Assembly (NCBI RefSeq): GCF_006438875.1
Contig: NZ_RCZH01000024.1
Span: forward strand, 24,933-88,932
Source of the DNA: Flavobacterium pectinovorum
GTDB lineage: Bacteria > Bacteroidota > Bacteroidia > Flavobacteriales > Flavobacteriaceae
Direction of reading: 5' to 3'
DNA: 64,000 nucleotides
The notes beneath the pieces were generated by a model that searched no databases, had not been told where the DNA came from, and saw only the letters and a program-made list of their open reading frames with translations. Below are positions 1-8,778 of this stretch, piece by piece. How positions within the stretch are numbered: position 1 is the stretch's first letter; every line of letters begins with the position of its first letter. Made by a program: the position numbers and the translations under genes.

Positions 1-1
1 T

Positions 2-856
2 CAATTGGCGCACAACGACAAACTTGATTGGCAAAAGTTCCTCACATTGTTTCGTAAAAATCAATCGGTTTTAGGGATTGGGTTTATATTGCTTTTGAGT
101 GTTTTGAACCGTTATTTTGAGATTTTGAAATGGCAGAATCTGGCTAAAGTTATTCATGAAATTTCTTTAGGCGAAGCTACAAAACAAGTTCTGGCAGCAC
201 TTACAGCGGGAATCTTCACGCCAAACGGAGTAGGCGAGTATGCTGGAAAAGCATTGTATTATCCCAAATCTGAAGCTAAAAAAGTGGTTTTCCTAAACTT
301 AATCTGCAACGGAATCCAGATGATTCTAACAGTGATTTTCGGAATTTTCGGATTGTTGTATTTCAATGCGCAACATGAAGTAATAACGGCACAAACGGTT
401 ACAATTTTATTCGGAGTTTTTGTGTTGCTTTTTGTTATTTTATTCTCTTTAAAGAAGATAAAAATCAAAGGATATTCAATCGAAAAATTGTTGCATAAGA
501 TCAATGAGATTTCAAAACCAATTCATCGTAAAAATATTCTTTTAGGGACTTTACGTTATTTGGTTTTCTCACATCAATATTATTTTTTGTTTTTGGCTTT
601 TGATGTTGATTTACCTTATTTTACTTTGATTGCTACGATTGCAGTAGTTTACTTTTTAGCGTCATCATTACCTACTTTCCAGTTTTTGGACTTTGCCGTA
701 AAAGGAAGTGTTGCCATTTATTTCTTCGGAAAGTTAGGCGTAAACGAATGGATTGTGGTTTTTATAAGCACTTTAATGTGGTTTCTAAATGTGGTTTTAC
801 CAGTAATTATAGGGGCTTATTATGTGCTGAATTTTAAAACGAAAACAGTAGAATGA
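2..856 (+). CDS. Lysylphosphatidylglycerol synthase-like (UPF0104) membrane protein, 5' truncated
   Basis: The reading frame is open to the left edge with no convincing start; the first start-like codon is a TTG at position 5, so the gene very probably begins outside the window. About 284 residues are visible with roughly seven hydrophobic segments, the layout of the flippase-like membrane domain of the LPG synthase/YbhN (UPF0104) family. The segment 'FTPNGVGEYAGKALYYP', with its conserved Gly-Glu, is the most family-like part. The stop overlaps the start of the next gene by four bases (ATGA), so the two are translationally coupled and probably work in one envelope lipid or glycolipid pathway. 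The substrate cannot be told. Confidence 0.7.
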   Translation, partial: QLAHNDKLDWQKFLTLFRKNQSVLGIGFILLLSVLNRYFEILKWQNLAKVIHEISLGEATKQVLAALTAGIFTPNGVGEYAGKALYYPKSEAKKVVFLNLICNGIQMILTVIFGIFGLLYFNAQHEVITAQTVTILFGVFVLLFVILFSLKKIKIKGYSIEKLLHKINEISKPIHRKNILLGTLRYLVFSHQYYFLFLAFDVDLPYFTLIATIAVVYFLASSLPTFQFLDFAVKGSVAIYFFGKLGVNEWIVVFISTLMWFLNVVLPVIIGAYYVLNFKTKTVE

Positions 857-1956
857 TTTTGGTTTTATTTCTCATATTGATCCTTTATATCTTTAGTATT
901 TCTTTACTTATTTATGGTTTTGCCAAAGTCAAAAAATATCAGATAATAGACTTAAAACCTCAAACAAGTTTTACCATTATAGTTCCGTTCCGAAATGAAG
1001 CGGAGAATTTACCAAACCTTTTGAAGAGTTTCTCACAACTCAATTATCCGGATGATTTGTTCGAAGTGATTTTGGTTGATGACAATTCTAGTGAAAAATT
1101 CCAAATTTTAAATTCCAAATTCCAAATTTCGATAATAGATAATATTCGGGTTTCGAATTCTCCTAAAAAAGACGCTATTTCAACAGCAATGCAACAGGTA
1201 AAAAACAATTGGGTAATTACAACAGATGCAGATTGTGTTGTGCCTGAAAATTGGCTTTTAGCGTTTGATAATTATATTCAGCAAAATGCTGTTTCGATGC
1301 TTGCCGGTGCAGTTACTTATGAATGTGAGAATTCTTTTTTGCATCATTTTCAGCAATTAGATTTAACAAGCTTACAAGGCGCAACAATTGGTAGTTTTGG
1401 GCTTAAAAAAGCTTTTATGTGTAATGGAGCCAATTTTGCTTACACAAAATCATTGTTCGAAAAACTAAACGGATTTGATGGAAATAATAAAATTGCCAGC
1501 GGCGATGATGTTTTTCTATTGCAAAAAGCAGCTAATTTATTTTCTGATGAAGTTCATTATCTAAAATCTGATGAAGCAATTGTTGTGACAAAACCAACTG
1601 AAAACTGGAAATCTTTGTTTTATCAGCGAGTCCGTTGGGCGGCAAAAACAAGTTTGTATCAAAGTGGTTTCGGAAAAATTTTAGGTATAATTGTCTTCTT
1701 TGGGAACCTGAGTTTTGTTGTTGGTTTTTTCTTTTTAGTTTCCAATATTTTACCTTATCCATTTTTCGTTTTGTTTGCTTTTTTAAAATTTACAGTTGAT
1801 TTTGTTTTACTTTATATTACAAATCGATTTTTGACTAAAACGAGAATTAAGAGTTTGCTTTTAAGTAGTTTGCTTTATCCTTTTTTCAGTTCGGCCGTGG
1901 CTTTATACAGTTTGTTTGGTTCTTATGAATGGAAGGGGAGAAGGTTTAAGATCTAA
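853..1956 (+). CDS. Membrane-bound family 2 glycosyltransferase
   Basis: A 367-residue GT2 enzyme anchored by one N-terminal membrane segment (residues about 2-24) and three C-terminal ones (about 280-350). The GT-A fold signs are in order: 'IIVPFRNEAENLP' at the nucleotide-binding start, 'VILVDDNSS', the metal-binding 'TTDADC' (DxD), an acceptor-site 'SGDDVFL', and 'QRVRW', the Q/RxxRW motif of processive or membrane GT2 enzymes. It would add a sugar from an activated donor to a lipid-linked acceptor at the inner membrane. Its start overlaps the stop of the upstream UPF0104 protein, so the two form an operon. Donor and acceptor are unknown. Confidence 0.85.
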   Translation: MILVLFLILILYIFSISLLIYGFAKVKKYQIIDLKPQTSFTIIVPFRNEAENLPNLLKSFSQLNYPDDLFEVILVDDNSSEKFQILNSKFQISIIDNIRVSNSPKKDAISTAMQQVKNNWVITTDADCVVPENWLLAFDNYIQQNAVSMLAGAVTYECENSFLHHFQQLDLTSLQGATIGSFGLKKAFMCNGANFAYTKSLFEKLNGFDGNNKIASGDDVFLLQKAANLFSDEVHYLKSDEAIVVTKPTENWKSLFYQRVRWAAKTSLYQSGFGKILGIIVFFGNLSFVVGFFFLVSNILPYPFFVLFAFLKFTVDFVLLYITNRFLTKTRIKSLLLSSLLYPFFSSAVALYSLFGSYEWKGRRFKI

Positions 1957-2214
1957 ATTCTAAATTTTTAAGTCCTAAAATATTAGGAACGTTAATATGT
2001 TACGCGGATGACGCTGATTTGCCTTGCAAAGACACAGATTTAAGCGAATTTTTTCCATTGTTTTTCTTTACAATCTACTATTCTCAGGGTGACATAAAAT
2101 GAGAATAATAATCTGCGTAAATCCGTTAAATCCTTAAAATCTGCGTGCCATAAAAACAACAATTGACAGGGTAATTTAAATGAACTTATATCACTTAAAT
2201 GGTAAAAAAAACTA
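1957..2214. repeat. Intergenic copy of a dispersed 'atctgcg' repeat
   Basis: The gap between two convergent genes holds no gene I can support. The stretch 2108-2150 contains 'aatctgcgtaaatccgttaa' followed by a second 'aatctgcgtgcc'. Related wording ('aaaatctgcaagaatctgcc ... catctgcgtgc') recurs at about 5800-5850, and 'atccgtgcaattcgtgtt' near 58890 is of the same style. These are short dispersed intergenic repeats of unknown role. Confidence 0.4.
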
Positions 2215-2700
2215 CTATTCTTTACCTTTTGCTTTAAGTATAACTGGTAAAATAAATTGCGTTTTTACGGGAAGTCCGCGTTTAAGAGCAGGATTTATTT
2301 TTGGAAAATCTACCAAACGAGCATGCAAAATACTGTCGATTTTGATCGTGTCATATGCAACAGAATCTTTAGGAAATTGCGGTTCGAATTTCATGGTTGC
2401 ATTTGGGAAAACGGTTACTTTTACTTCGATTGTATCCAATTCCGGATATAATATTGAAAGGGTATCAATGTCTAATTTCTCCTGAATAAGTTGCGACATT
2501 ACAGAAAAAAAACATTGCTGACGTTGCTTTTTGTCGGCGATTTTTTCACAATTGGCAACGGATGGATATTCATCAACTTCTTTCCAGTTGATTGTTTTTA
2601 GTTCTTTTTGAAGTAATTCTTTTTCAGACGGAACCTGCTTATCAATATATTGACAAGAATGAAAGGCCAAAAAAGCTAAAAAAAGGAAAGACTGCTTCAA
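2215..2700 (-). CDS. Small secreted protein, probable lipoprotein, function unknown
   Basis: A 161-residue protein with an N-terminal hydrophobic signal (MKQSFLFLAFLAFHSC) ending in a cysteine at residue 16, which could be a lipoprotein cleavage site, although the residue at -2 is His and the lipobox is loose. The rest is charged and soluble. The C-terminal part, 'VDFPKINPALKRGLPVKTQF', resembles the short beta-alpha-beta ends of TonB-like domains, but this is only an impression. The next minus-strand gene upstream also codes for a small exported protein, so they may form an operon. Confidence 0.6.
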   Translation of the reverse strand: MKQSFLFLAFLAFHSCQYIDKQVPSEKELLQKELKTINWKEVDEYPSVANCEKIADKKQRQQCFFSVMSQLIQEKLDIDTLSILYPELDTIEVKVTVFPNATMKFEPQFPKDSVAYDTIKIDSILHARLVDFPKINPALKRGLPVKTQFILPVILKAKGKE

Positions 2701-2749
2701 GATTATGAATTTGAATTGGGTAAACTAAATTATTGGTATAAAAATACGA

Positions 2750-3073
2750 TTATTTTTTTTGAGAAGCTTTGAATTCTAAATATTCTTCATAGCTTTCTGA
2801 GAGCCATTGCTCTTTATTTTTTGCTGCAACTTCCTTTTGCTCAGGATATAATTTTGCAAGGCGATCAGAAAAAGTGGCAATTTGAACTGTATAGTTATAA
2901 AACTCCGTCTTTGTTAAAACAATATTTGGATCATTTTTGCGCTTAAAATATTCAAAGAAAAGTACATCAAATTCTTTCATAGAGAAATTTAGTACTTTTT
3001 TCTTATTACTTTTATAAATACTGTCTTGTAATAATTGATCGTCGATCGAAAGTTTTTTAGATTGCGCGTGCAT
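2750..3073 (-). CDS. Small exported protein, unknown function; native start probably upstream
   Basis: The ATG-initiated frame gives 107 soluble, charged residues starting MHAQSKK, which looks like the end of a signal peptide (AQ then S) rather than a true N-terminus. The same frame stays open upstream to about 3168 and codes for a hydrophobic run (VVFFKLIFFLFLTFQISDT) without an ATG, GTG or TTG. An ATG in another frame at 3132-3134 would supply a complete signal peptide if the A8 run at 3119-3126 (plus strand) were one base shorter. A TATTTTTG box lies at 3173-3180 on the minus strand. The gene is either frameshifted here or uses a rare start. Confidence 0.55.
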   Translation of the reverse strand: MHAQSKKLSIDDQLLQDSIYKSNKKKVLNFSMKEFDVLFFEYFKRKNDPNIVLTKTEFYNYTVQIATFSDRLAKLYPEQKEVAAKNKEQWLSESYEEYLEFKASQKK

Positions 3074-3181
3074 TGTATCACTGATCTGGAAGGTCAGGAA
3101 TAAAAAGAATATAAGTTTAAAAAAAACTACACATTTACTAGCTTTACTAAATGATTTGTAGGTACAAATTTACAAAAATAT

Positions 3182-3682
3182 ATGGATCTATTACTGTTTA
3201 CGCTTGGTTTTGTATGTATGATTATTGGTGTTTTTGGTAGTTTTCTTCCGGTTTTACCTGGTTTGTCCAGTTGTTGGGTAGGTTTATTGTTGTTGTATTT
3301 AACGAAAGCGGTAGAGAATAATTACTGGATTTTGGGCATCACACTTTTGCTGACTATAATTATTACCGTTCTTGATTATGTAATTCCAGCCAAAGGAACT
3401 AAGAAATTTGGTGGAAGTTCGTACGGAATTTGGGGAACCAATATTGGTTTAATAATTGGTATTTTGGCACCTATACCTTTTGGAGTTATAATTGGTCCTT
3501 TTCTTGGAGCATTTGTTGGGGAGCTAATTTACGATTCAAAAAATCATAAACGCGCGTTAAAAGCTGCAACGGGATCGCTACTTGGTTTTTTGGCTTCAAG
3601 TTTTATTAATTTCCTTTTCTGCATCATTTATTTGGGTATTTTTCTGAGTATAACATGGAAATATCGAACAATATTATTTTAA
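3182..3682 (+). CDS. DUF456 family membrane protein
   Basis: A 166-residue, very hydrophobic protein with about five membrane segments. The glycine-rich N-terminal segment (IIGVFGSFLPVLPGLSSCW) and the later 'GIIGPFLGAFVGE'-like segment are typical of DUF456, a small inner-membrane family of unknown function common in Bacteroidota. The length is normal for the family. It is transcribed away from the small exported protein at 2750-3073 and seems to stand alone; the next gene starts 271 bases downstream. Confidence 0.85.
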   Translation: MDLLLFTLGFVCMIIGVFGSFLPVLPGLSSCWVGLLLLYLTKAVENNYWILGITLLLTIIITVLDYVIPAKGTKKFGGSSYGIWGTNIGLIIGILAPIPFGVIIGPFLGAFVGELIYDSKNHKRALKAATGSLLGFLASSFINFLFCIIYLGIFLSITWKYRTILF

Positions 3683-3953
3683 TTGTGTAACATACATTTA
3701 AGCTTTTTCTTATGTTTTTAAAATTTTAGGAAAACAATGAAAATTTTACGAAAAAACTTTTTTGTATCTTTTGATAACTAAGGGGTTATGTTTACTGGTA
3801 ATTTTAGATTTTCACCTTTAACAACTGTTAATTTCGTTGTTATTATTTTAACTTCTTTTTTGGAAATGTTAAAATATTTTATATTTTTATCCTGATAAAC
3901 GATAAAAAGCCTCACTTTATCGGTTATTTTGAACTAATTTAAATAGTAAATTT

Positions 3954-4559
3954 ATGACTCCAAACCTACAAATTGAACTTAGACGTTTTATTTCTTCTAA
4001 TGTTGTCTCAAAATTGAATAAATTTTATTTTGAAAATGATGCTCTTTTAATCAAGGGAATTGATGTTTCAATAGGAACAATTTTAATGGGATTGTATAAT
4101 AGGGCGGAGGAGTCGGGTTTTTACAAAGAAATTACTTCATTAATAACAGACGATTCAACATTTTATCAGGAAGTTGATTTTACTTCCGGAAGGATTTTAT
4201 CAGTCGATGACTGTTACAGGTTAGAAGGAAACGCAATACTAAAAGAAATTTTTACCACAAAAAAAGGCAGAATTTCTGAAATGATTTCTAACGAAGTCGG
4301 AATCAAAAGCGAAACGGCAAGAGAAATCCTTAACTTCTCAGCACTACTGGTCGTTTCTTACTTAAAGAACAATATCCAATTATTAGACAGTTTAAAATTA
4401 TTGCTTGAAGAGCAAAAACGAGATATTTTAAACAGCATTCATCCCGGAATCAAAATTATATTAGGTTTCTCTTGTTATGAATCATCAGTCGAAGATAAAA
4501 ACCAATCCATCGGAAGATCAATTTTCACACTTTTCGGTCATAACTTTTTCAGTTTTTAG
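3954..4559 (+). CDS. DUF937-like protein
   Basis: A 201-residue protein without signal peptide. Its body (residues about 45-160) reads as helical repeats with pattern 'G.l...l....E.gf', 'SEMISNEVGIKSETAREILNFSALLVVSYL', which fits the DUF937/YidB family of small helical proteins often found alone or attached to OmpA domains. The first part (about 1-30) is rich in charged residues. No membrane segment is clear, so a cytoplasmic place is likely. A 271-base leader precedes it. A hairpin just past the stop serves as terminator for it and for the convergent rluB-like gene. The function is unknown. Confidence 0.6.
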   Translation: MTPNLQIELRRFISSNVVSKLNKFYFENDALLIKGIDVSIGTILMGLYNRAEESGFYKEITSLITDDSTFYQEVDFTSGRILSVDDCYRLEGNAILKEIFTTKKGRISEMISNEVGIKSETAREILNFSALLVVSYLKNNIQLLDSLKLLLEEQKRDILNSIHPGIKIILGFSCYESSVEDKNQSIGRSIFTLFGHNFFSF

Positions 4560-4566
4560 ATAAAAA

Positions 4567-4598
4567 AAATCCTATCTTACAAAAGTAAAACAGGATTT
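4567..4598. terminator. Bidirectional hairpin terminator
   Basis: Stem 4567-4580 pairs with 4585-4598 (14 positions, two mismatches) around an AAAA loop, flanked by an A-run on the left. It lies between two convergent genes and can stop both. Confidence 0.75.
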
Positions 4599-4624
4599 AT
4601 ATTTAAGTCTGATTTGAAGTGTTT

Positions 4625-5533
4625 TTAAACGTTCTTCAAATTGATAATTTCTTGCTCGGTCAAAAAGCGCCAGTTACCTCTAGGTAAATTCTTTTTGGTC
4701 AAACCAGCAAATGATACACGGTCTATACGTAAAACATCGTATTCAAAGTTTTCGAAAATTGCACGAACAACTTTTACATTCGATGAGCGTAATTTAAGAC
4801 CTACCTCGCTTTTTGCTTCTTTTTCAATATAACTTATTTCTTCAACAAAAACGCGGTGTCCGTCAAGAACTAAACCTTTACTAATTTTTTCAAGATCCTC
4901 AAATTTCAAGTTTTTATCTAACGAAACCTGATAGATTTTTGACGATTTCTGACTTGGTAAAGTAAACTTACGAATCATATCAGTATCATTCGTAAACAAT
5001 AATAAACCAGTAGTGTTTTTGTCCATTCTGCCAATCGGAGCAATTTTTGCCGTTGTAGAACCACGAACAAGTTCCAGAACGTTACGGTATTCCTGACCTT
5101 CGTCAAGAGCAGTCGTAAAGTTTTTTGGTTTGTTCAACAAGATATATTCTTTCTTTTCAGGAGTCAAAACAACACCATCAAAGTTCACAACATCATTCAA
5201 TTTTACTAAATAACCCATTTCAGTTACCGGAACGCCATTTACTTTTACGTTTCCAGACTGAATGTATATATCGGCATCACGACGTGAACAAACACCAGAA
5301 TTAGAGATGTATTTGTTCAAACGAATTTCGTCTGCGGCTTTTTGTCTTTTTGGAGCCTGATTCTGTTTTTTGATTTTTTCAGCCTTTTCTTCTTCGGCAG
5401 CCTTAACAGCAGGTTTCACTTTTTTTGGCCCTTGAGCGCGCTTCGCCATAGGAGGTTTTGGCTTGTTAGAGTTTGGCCTAGAGCTATTTGGTCTAGATCC
5501 GCCTCTTTTATTATTGCCTTCCTTATTGTTCAT
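4625..5533 (-). CDS. rluB: RsuA/RluB-type rRNA pseudouridine synthase with basic N-terminal tail
   Basis: A 302-residue pseudouridine synthase. Residues 1-65 are a low-complexity tail rich in Lys, Asn, Ser, Pro and Ala. An S4 RNA-binding domain follows (IRLNKYISNSGVCSRRDADIY), then the catalytic domain with the RsuA/RluB signature 'IGRMDKNTTGLLLFTND', whose Asp is the expected catalytic residue. It should turn a uridine of 23S rRNA (2605 in E. coli numbering) or of 16S rRNA into pseudouridine; the choice between RluB and RsuA is by overall likeness only. The basic tail is common in Bacteroidota homologues. A TATCTTTG box lies about 18 bases upstream of the ATG. Confidence 0.85.
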   Translation of the reverse strand: MNNKEGNNKRGGSRPNSSRPNSNKPKPPMAKRAQGPKKVKPAVKAAEEEKAEKIKKQNQAPKRQKAADEIRLNKYISNSGVCSRRDADIYIQSGNVKVNGVPVTEMGYLVKLNDVVNFDGVVLTPEKKEYILLNKPKNFTTALDEGQEYRNVLELVRGSTTAKIAPIGRMDKNTTGLLLFTNDTDMIRKFTLPSQKSSKIYQVSLDKNLKFEDLEKISKGLVLDGHRVFVEEISYIEKEAKSEVGLKLRSSNVKVVRAIFENFEYDVLRIDRVSFAGLTKKNLPRGNWRFLTEQEIINLKNV

Positions 5534-5550
5534 AAATTCTGTAATTTGTG

Positions 5551-5558
5551 CAAAGATA
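5551..5558 (-). promoter_or_regulatory. Bacteroidota -7 box ahead of rluB
   Basis: Read on the minus strand, TATCTTTG fits the TAnnTTTG consensus and sits about 18 bases ahead of the start codon. No clear TTG -33 box was found at the right distance, so this is a weaker call. Confidence 0.4.
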
Positions 5559-5847
5559 GTTTATTCTTGCTAAATAATCCTAAGTTCATTGTTCTTAGAT
5601 TAATAGCTATTAATTTTTGAGGTTATAGAAGCATCATAATTGGCTTTTTTTCAGACATAATTTCCCGCTTTCGGCTTTATCTTGTTCCGTAAACTACACA
5701 AGGATATCACCTCTATCGGGGCTAGATTCAAACAATTGGCTTTTTTTAAATATTTCGAGAAAAAAATATTAAATACTGAGATTCACAAAATTTAGAAGTA
5801 AAAAATCTGCAAGAATCTGCCTAAATCTTTGTCATCTGCGTGCAATC
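5559..5847. repeat. Gene-free stretch with short repeats
   Basis: No reading frame of note. 'aattggcttttttt' occurs twice (about 5639 and 5725) around a C-rich core with 'ccgctttcggctttatct' and 'ctctatcggggc'. An 'atctgc' repeat of the kind seen near 2110 ends the stretch at about 5800-5850. These look like dispersed intergenic repeats. Confidence 0.35.
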
Positions 5848-6804
5848 TTAAACCTTTAAAAGTAAATTTTTGCCGTGCCATAAAACACTTGGATTAATCA
5901 GGACGATGCAAAAAACGCCCGAAACAATAAGAAATTTCAAAACATTATGAAGTATTAAATATTGTTCCTTCGAATTTGATTTCCATAAATAAAGCAAGAA
6001 AAACAAAAGAAAAATAAAACAAACATAAAAGTAAATATCCATATAACCCACATCATAAATGTCGATTAAGATATAAACCGGAATCACCGTTAAGAATGTT
6101 AGAATCGTAATTATTTGCTTAGAAACCGTTTCGTTATAACGAATGGGAATTGTTTTGTAATCATTGGCTAAATCTCCTTTTAAGTTTTCTAAATCCTTTA
6201 TCATTTCCCGAATCAGCAATAATAAAAACAAGAAAACTGCATGTGCCGAAATAACTGCAAAATGACTCATATGATCTTCAATTTCTTCAAACGAAATCTT
6301 GTTGTAGAAATACAACAGAATCGCAAAAAAAGGCAAAACTGCCAGAAATGCAGCAGTTAGATTGCCAACAATTGGATATTTTTTTATTTTATGAGAGTAA
6401 AACCAAATCAGAAAAATATAAGCCGAAAAAAACAAAAATGCACGCCAGGAAACAATCAAGGCCATTAATGCTGCAATGAAATTAAGCGTAAAATAAACCG
6501 AAAGTTTTGTTTTCTGACTTACCAATCGATCCAGCATCGATTTGTTTGGACGATTTATTAAATCTTTCTGGCTGTCGTAAAAATTATTAATAATATATCC
6601 AGAAGCAATTGTAATAGCCGATGCAAAGACAATCAAAAATAAATTGAAATCGAGTAAAATATCGAGGGCCCTTTTTTCAGGAGCCAATATAAAAATGGCT
6701 GATAAATATTGTGCCAAAACAATAATCGGAATGTTGTAACCTCTTACCACAGAGAACAAACTGACAATTTTCATCACTAAAAGTTTGTGCTGTCTGCTTA
6801 ACAT
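5848..6804 (-). CDS. UbiA-family prenyltransferase (geranylgeranylglycerol-phosphate geranylgeranyltransferase-like)
   Basis: A 318-residue membrane protein with about eight hydrophobic helices. The two UbiA Asp-rich motifs are present: 'NNFYDSQKDLINRP' (N-x-x-x-D-x-x-x-D form) near residue 75 and 'DLENLKGDLANDY' near 205. Such enzymes move a prenyl chain from a diphosphate to an acceptor at the inner membrane. It is the last gene of a leftward series that makes isopentenyl diphosphate precursors (mvaD, mevalonate kinase), which supports a role in isoprenoid use. Bacteroidota members are usually annotated as geranylgeranylglycerol-phosphate transferases, but the acceptor cannot be proven here. 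An inner start at residue 11 (MKIVSLFS) is possible. Confidence 0.75.
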   Translation of the reverse strand: MLSRQHKLLVMKIVSLFSVVRGYNIPIIVLAQYLSAIFILAPEKRALDILLDFNLFLIVFASAITIASGYIINNFYDSQKDLINRPNKSMLDRLVSQKTKLSVYFTLNFIAALMALIVSWRAFLFFSAYIFLIWFYSHKIKKYPIVGNLTAAFLAVLPFFAILLYFYNKISFEEIEDHMSHFAVISAHAVFLFLLLLIREMIKDLENLKGDLANDYKTIPIRYNETVSKQIITILTFLTVIPVYILIDIYDVGYMDIYFYVCFIFLLFFLLYLWKSNSKEQYLILHNVLKFLIVSGVFCIVLINPSVLWHGKNLLLKV

Positions 6805-6867
6805 TTTTTAATTATAATTTTTGAAGTTGAGGCGAAATTTAAGGTTTTTTGTTGAAGGAACCTCAAA

Positions 6868-7464
6868 TTAAAGTTTATTTTTTAGTAATTCCTTAGCGCC
6901 AAAGCCTAATTTGCGGATACAAGCCAAAGCTTGTTTTTGAGTCATACCAACTTCTTTGATGTCTTTTTTCTCTACAAAAACAACAGAACCACTCCAGGGA
7001 TTTGGAGCATCCGGAATAAAGACAGAAAAATTATTCTCGTTTATTTGTTCTATCAAAAAAGCAAATTGTAAGCCTGCATCTGTCGGAACCAGAACAACTT
7101 TTAAATCTTCATTAGATTCAAAACCCATTATATTTTCATTCGTTTTTTTCATGAATGAATAACCGGGAACAAAACTCAAAACTCCGTCTTCTAATTTTTG
7201 AACCAGTTTTTGAGCCTTAGCTGTTCTTGCTAATATACCCGCTGTAAGACAAAGGATAATTATAATTAATATGCCTATAATATCTTGAAAAGCAAGTCCT
7301 AAGATGCTTACACGTGGTAAAATACTAACAATTGGATGTGTGATTTTTTGAACGATAGCCAAGCCTTTTTCCAGAAGAACCAGTAATAAAATTAAGGGAG
7401 CTAAAAAAAATATTCCTCCTAAAAAAGTTGCTTTGATAATCTGTAAAATACTTTTCATATTCAA
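6868..7464 (-). CDS. DUF502 family membrane protein
   Basis: A 198-residue protein with two strong membrane helices near the N-terminus (about 8-30 and 55-80) followed by a soluble beta-rich part (VVLVPTDAGLQFAFLIEQI, FIPDAPNPWSGSVVFVEKKDI), the layout of DUF502. The 'P.aP.p.sG..' motif is diagnostic. The function is unknown. It lies between mevalonate kinase (67-base gap) and the UbiA prenyltransferase (63-base gap) on the same strand, so it is probably co-transcribed with them. Confidence 0.75.
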   Translation of the reverse strand: MNMKSILQIIKATFLGGIFFLAPLILLLVLLEKGLAIVQKITHPIVSILPRVSILGLAFQDIIGILIIIILCLTAGILARTAKAQKLVQKLEDGVLSFVPGYSFMKKTNENIMGFESNEDLKVVLVPTDAGLQFAFLIEQINENNFSVFIPDAPNPWSGSVVFVEKKDIKEVGMTQKQALACIRKLGFGAKELLKNKL

Positions 7465-7531
7465 TAACTTTTTAGGATTAAGATTTCAGGAAAATGTATT
7501 CAAATAACCAATTTTTAGAAAGGTTTTAAAC

Positions 7532-8470
7532 TTAGAACTGATAAACTACTTCTAATTTATAGTCTTTCAAAGAAGCTTTAGCACGTTCTAAATCCTCAGT
7601 AAAACCAAGAATATATCCACCACCGCCAGAACCACAAAGTTTTAAGTAATAATCGTTTGTATCAATTCCGTTTTGCCAGATTCCATGAAATTGCTCTGGA
7701 ATCATAGGTTTAAAGTTATTTAAAACGACTTTCGAAAGCTTTTTAGTATTTGTAAACAACGATTTCATGTCACCATGTAAAAAGTTCTCGACACAAGCAT
7801 CCGTATATTTTACAAACTGATTTTTAAGCATTGCACGGAAACCTTTATCTTTTAGGTTTTCCATAAAGATGTTTACCATTGGAGCCGTTTCTCCAACAAT
7901 TCCTGAATCTAATAAAAACACAGCGCCTTTTCCGTCAAAACTTTGAGTGGGAATACCTGTTGCTTCAATATTATCTTTAGAATTGATTAGAATCGGAATA
8001 CTCAAATAACTGTTTAAAGGATCTAAACCAGAACTTTTTCCGTGGAAAAAACTCTCCATTTGAGCAAATATATTTTTTAATTGTAACAGTTTCTCGCGAG
8101 TTAAATTCTCTAAAACTGTAATTTTATGTGTAGCATATTTGTCATAAATTGCAGCAACAAGAGCGCCACTACTACCAACTCCGTATCCTTGCGGAATACT
8201 TGAGTCAAAATACATTCCGGTTTCAACATCATTTCTTAAAGCTTTCAAGTCAAAAGCAACCAATTCCGGTTGTTCTGTTTGTAAAGTTTCAAGGTAAGAT
8301 GCAAAACGTTTTAAACTTGCATTTGATGCTATTGCTTCTGTCGAAGGATCTTCGATTTTCTTCAACGCACCATTGTAAAAATTATAAGGAATAGAAAGTC
8401 CCTTAGAGTCGCGGATGATTCCGTATTCTCCAAAGAGTAATATTTTTGAGTAAAATAATGGTCCTTTCAT
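7532..8470 (-). CDS. mvk: Mevalonate kinase (GHMP family)
   Basis: A 312-residue GHMP kinase. The N-terminus carries 'SKILLFGEYGIIRDSKGLSIP', the ATP loop is 'PQGYGVGSSGALVAA' (PxxxGLGSSAA type) and the C-terminal motif is 'CGSGGGGYILGF'. With mvaD in the same operon this should be mevalonate kinase, phosphorylating mevalonate with ATP in the cytoplasm; phosphomevalonate kinase is the alternative, but the N-terminal GEY segment and length favour the former. Its ATG lies only two bases after the toxin frame of the toxin-antitoxin pair inserted upstream, so its translation and transcription depend on readthrough from that module. Confidence 0.8.
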   Translation of the reverse strand: MKGPLFYSKILLFGEYGIIRDSKGLSIPYNFYNGALKKIEDPSTEAIASNASLKRFASYLETLQTEQPELVAFDLKALRNDVETGMYFDSSIPQGYGVGSSGALVAAIYDKYATHKITVLENLTREKLLQLKNIFAQMESFFHGKSSGLDPLNSYLSIPILINSKDNIEATGIPTQSFDGKGAVFLLDSGIVGETAPMVNIFMENLKDKGFRAMLKNQFVKYTDACVENFLHGDMKSLFTNTKKLSKVVLNNFKPMIPEQFHGIWQNGIDTNDYYLKLCGSGGGGYILGFTEDLERAKASLKDYKLEVVYQF

Positions 8471-8472
8471 AT

Positions 8473-8778
8473 TTATTTAATGTCTTTCTTTATTTTATTT
8501 GGGTCTTGTCGTGTGTCAAAAAATGTAATTATTTCGACTCTTTTTGTATTGAATTTATAATATATTGTTGTTTGTTTTGACACGACGCATTTGTGATAGT
8601 TTTTATTTAGTTCCGATTTAGGAAAAATTTCAGGATATATTTGTATTAGATAAATTACTTTGTCCAGATTTGATATAAATTTGTTTTTTACTTTTTTTGA
8701 CCATTTAATTTCTAGGTACTCAAATAATTCAAATAAACTTTTTTCTGCATTTTTTGAAAAGATTATTGTTCTTTTGAT
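8473..8778 (-). pseudogene. RelE/ParE-type toxin frame without a canonical start codon
   Basis: Reading the minus strand gives an uninterrupted 101-codon frame, 'IKRTIIFSKNAEKSLFELFEY' onward, ending 'VEIITFFDTRQDPNKIKKDIK'. The order beta, helix pair, then a beta strand with 'FDTRQDP' is that of RelE/ParE toxins. It directly follows the antitoxin. At the expected start the overlap reads TAATC, where such pairs usually have TAATG. No ATG, GTG or TTG exists between the upstream in-frame stop and residue 70. The toxin is therefore either switched off by loss of its start or begun at ATC/ATA through coupling with the antitoxin. The frame itself shows no stop or frameshift. Confidence 0.7.

Noticed and set aside
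2180..2485. Plus-strand frame of 101 codons
   Set aside because: It is the reverse side of the small lipoprotein at 2215-2700; composition is not protein-like and there is no promoter or neighbour for it.
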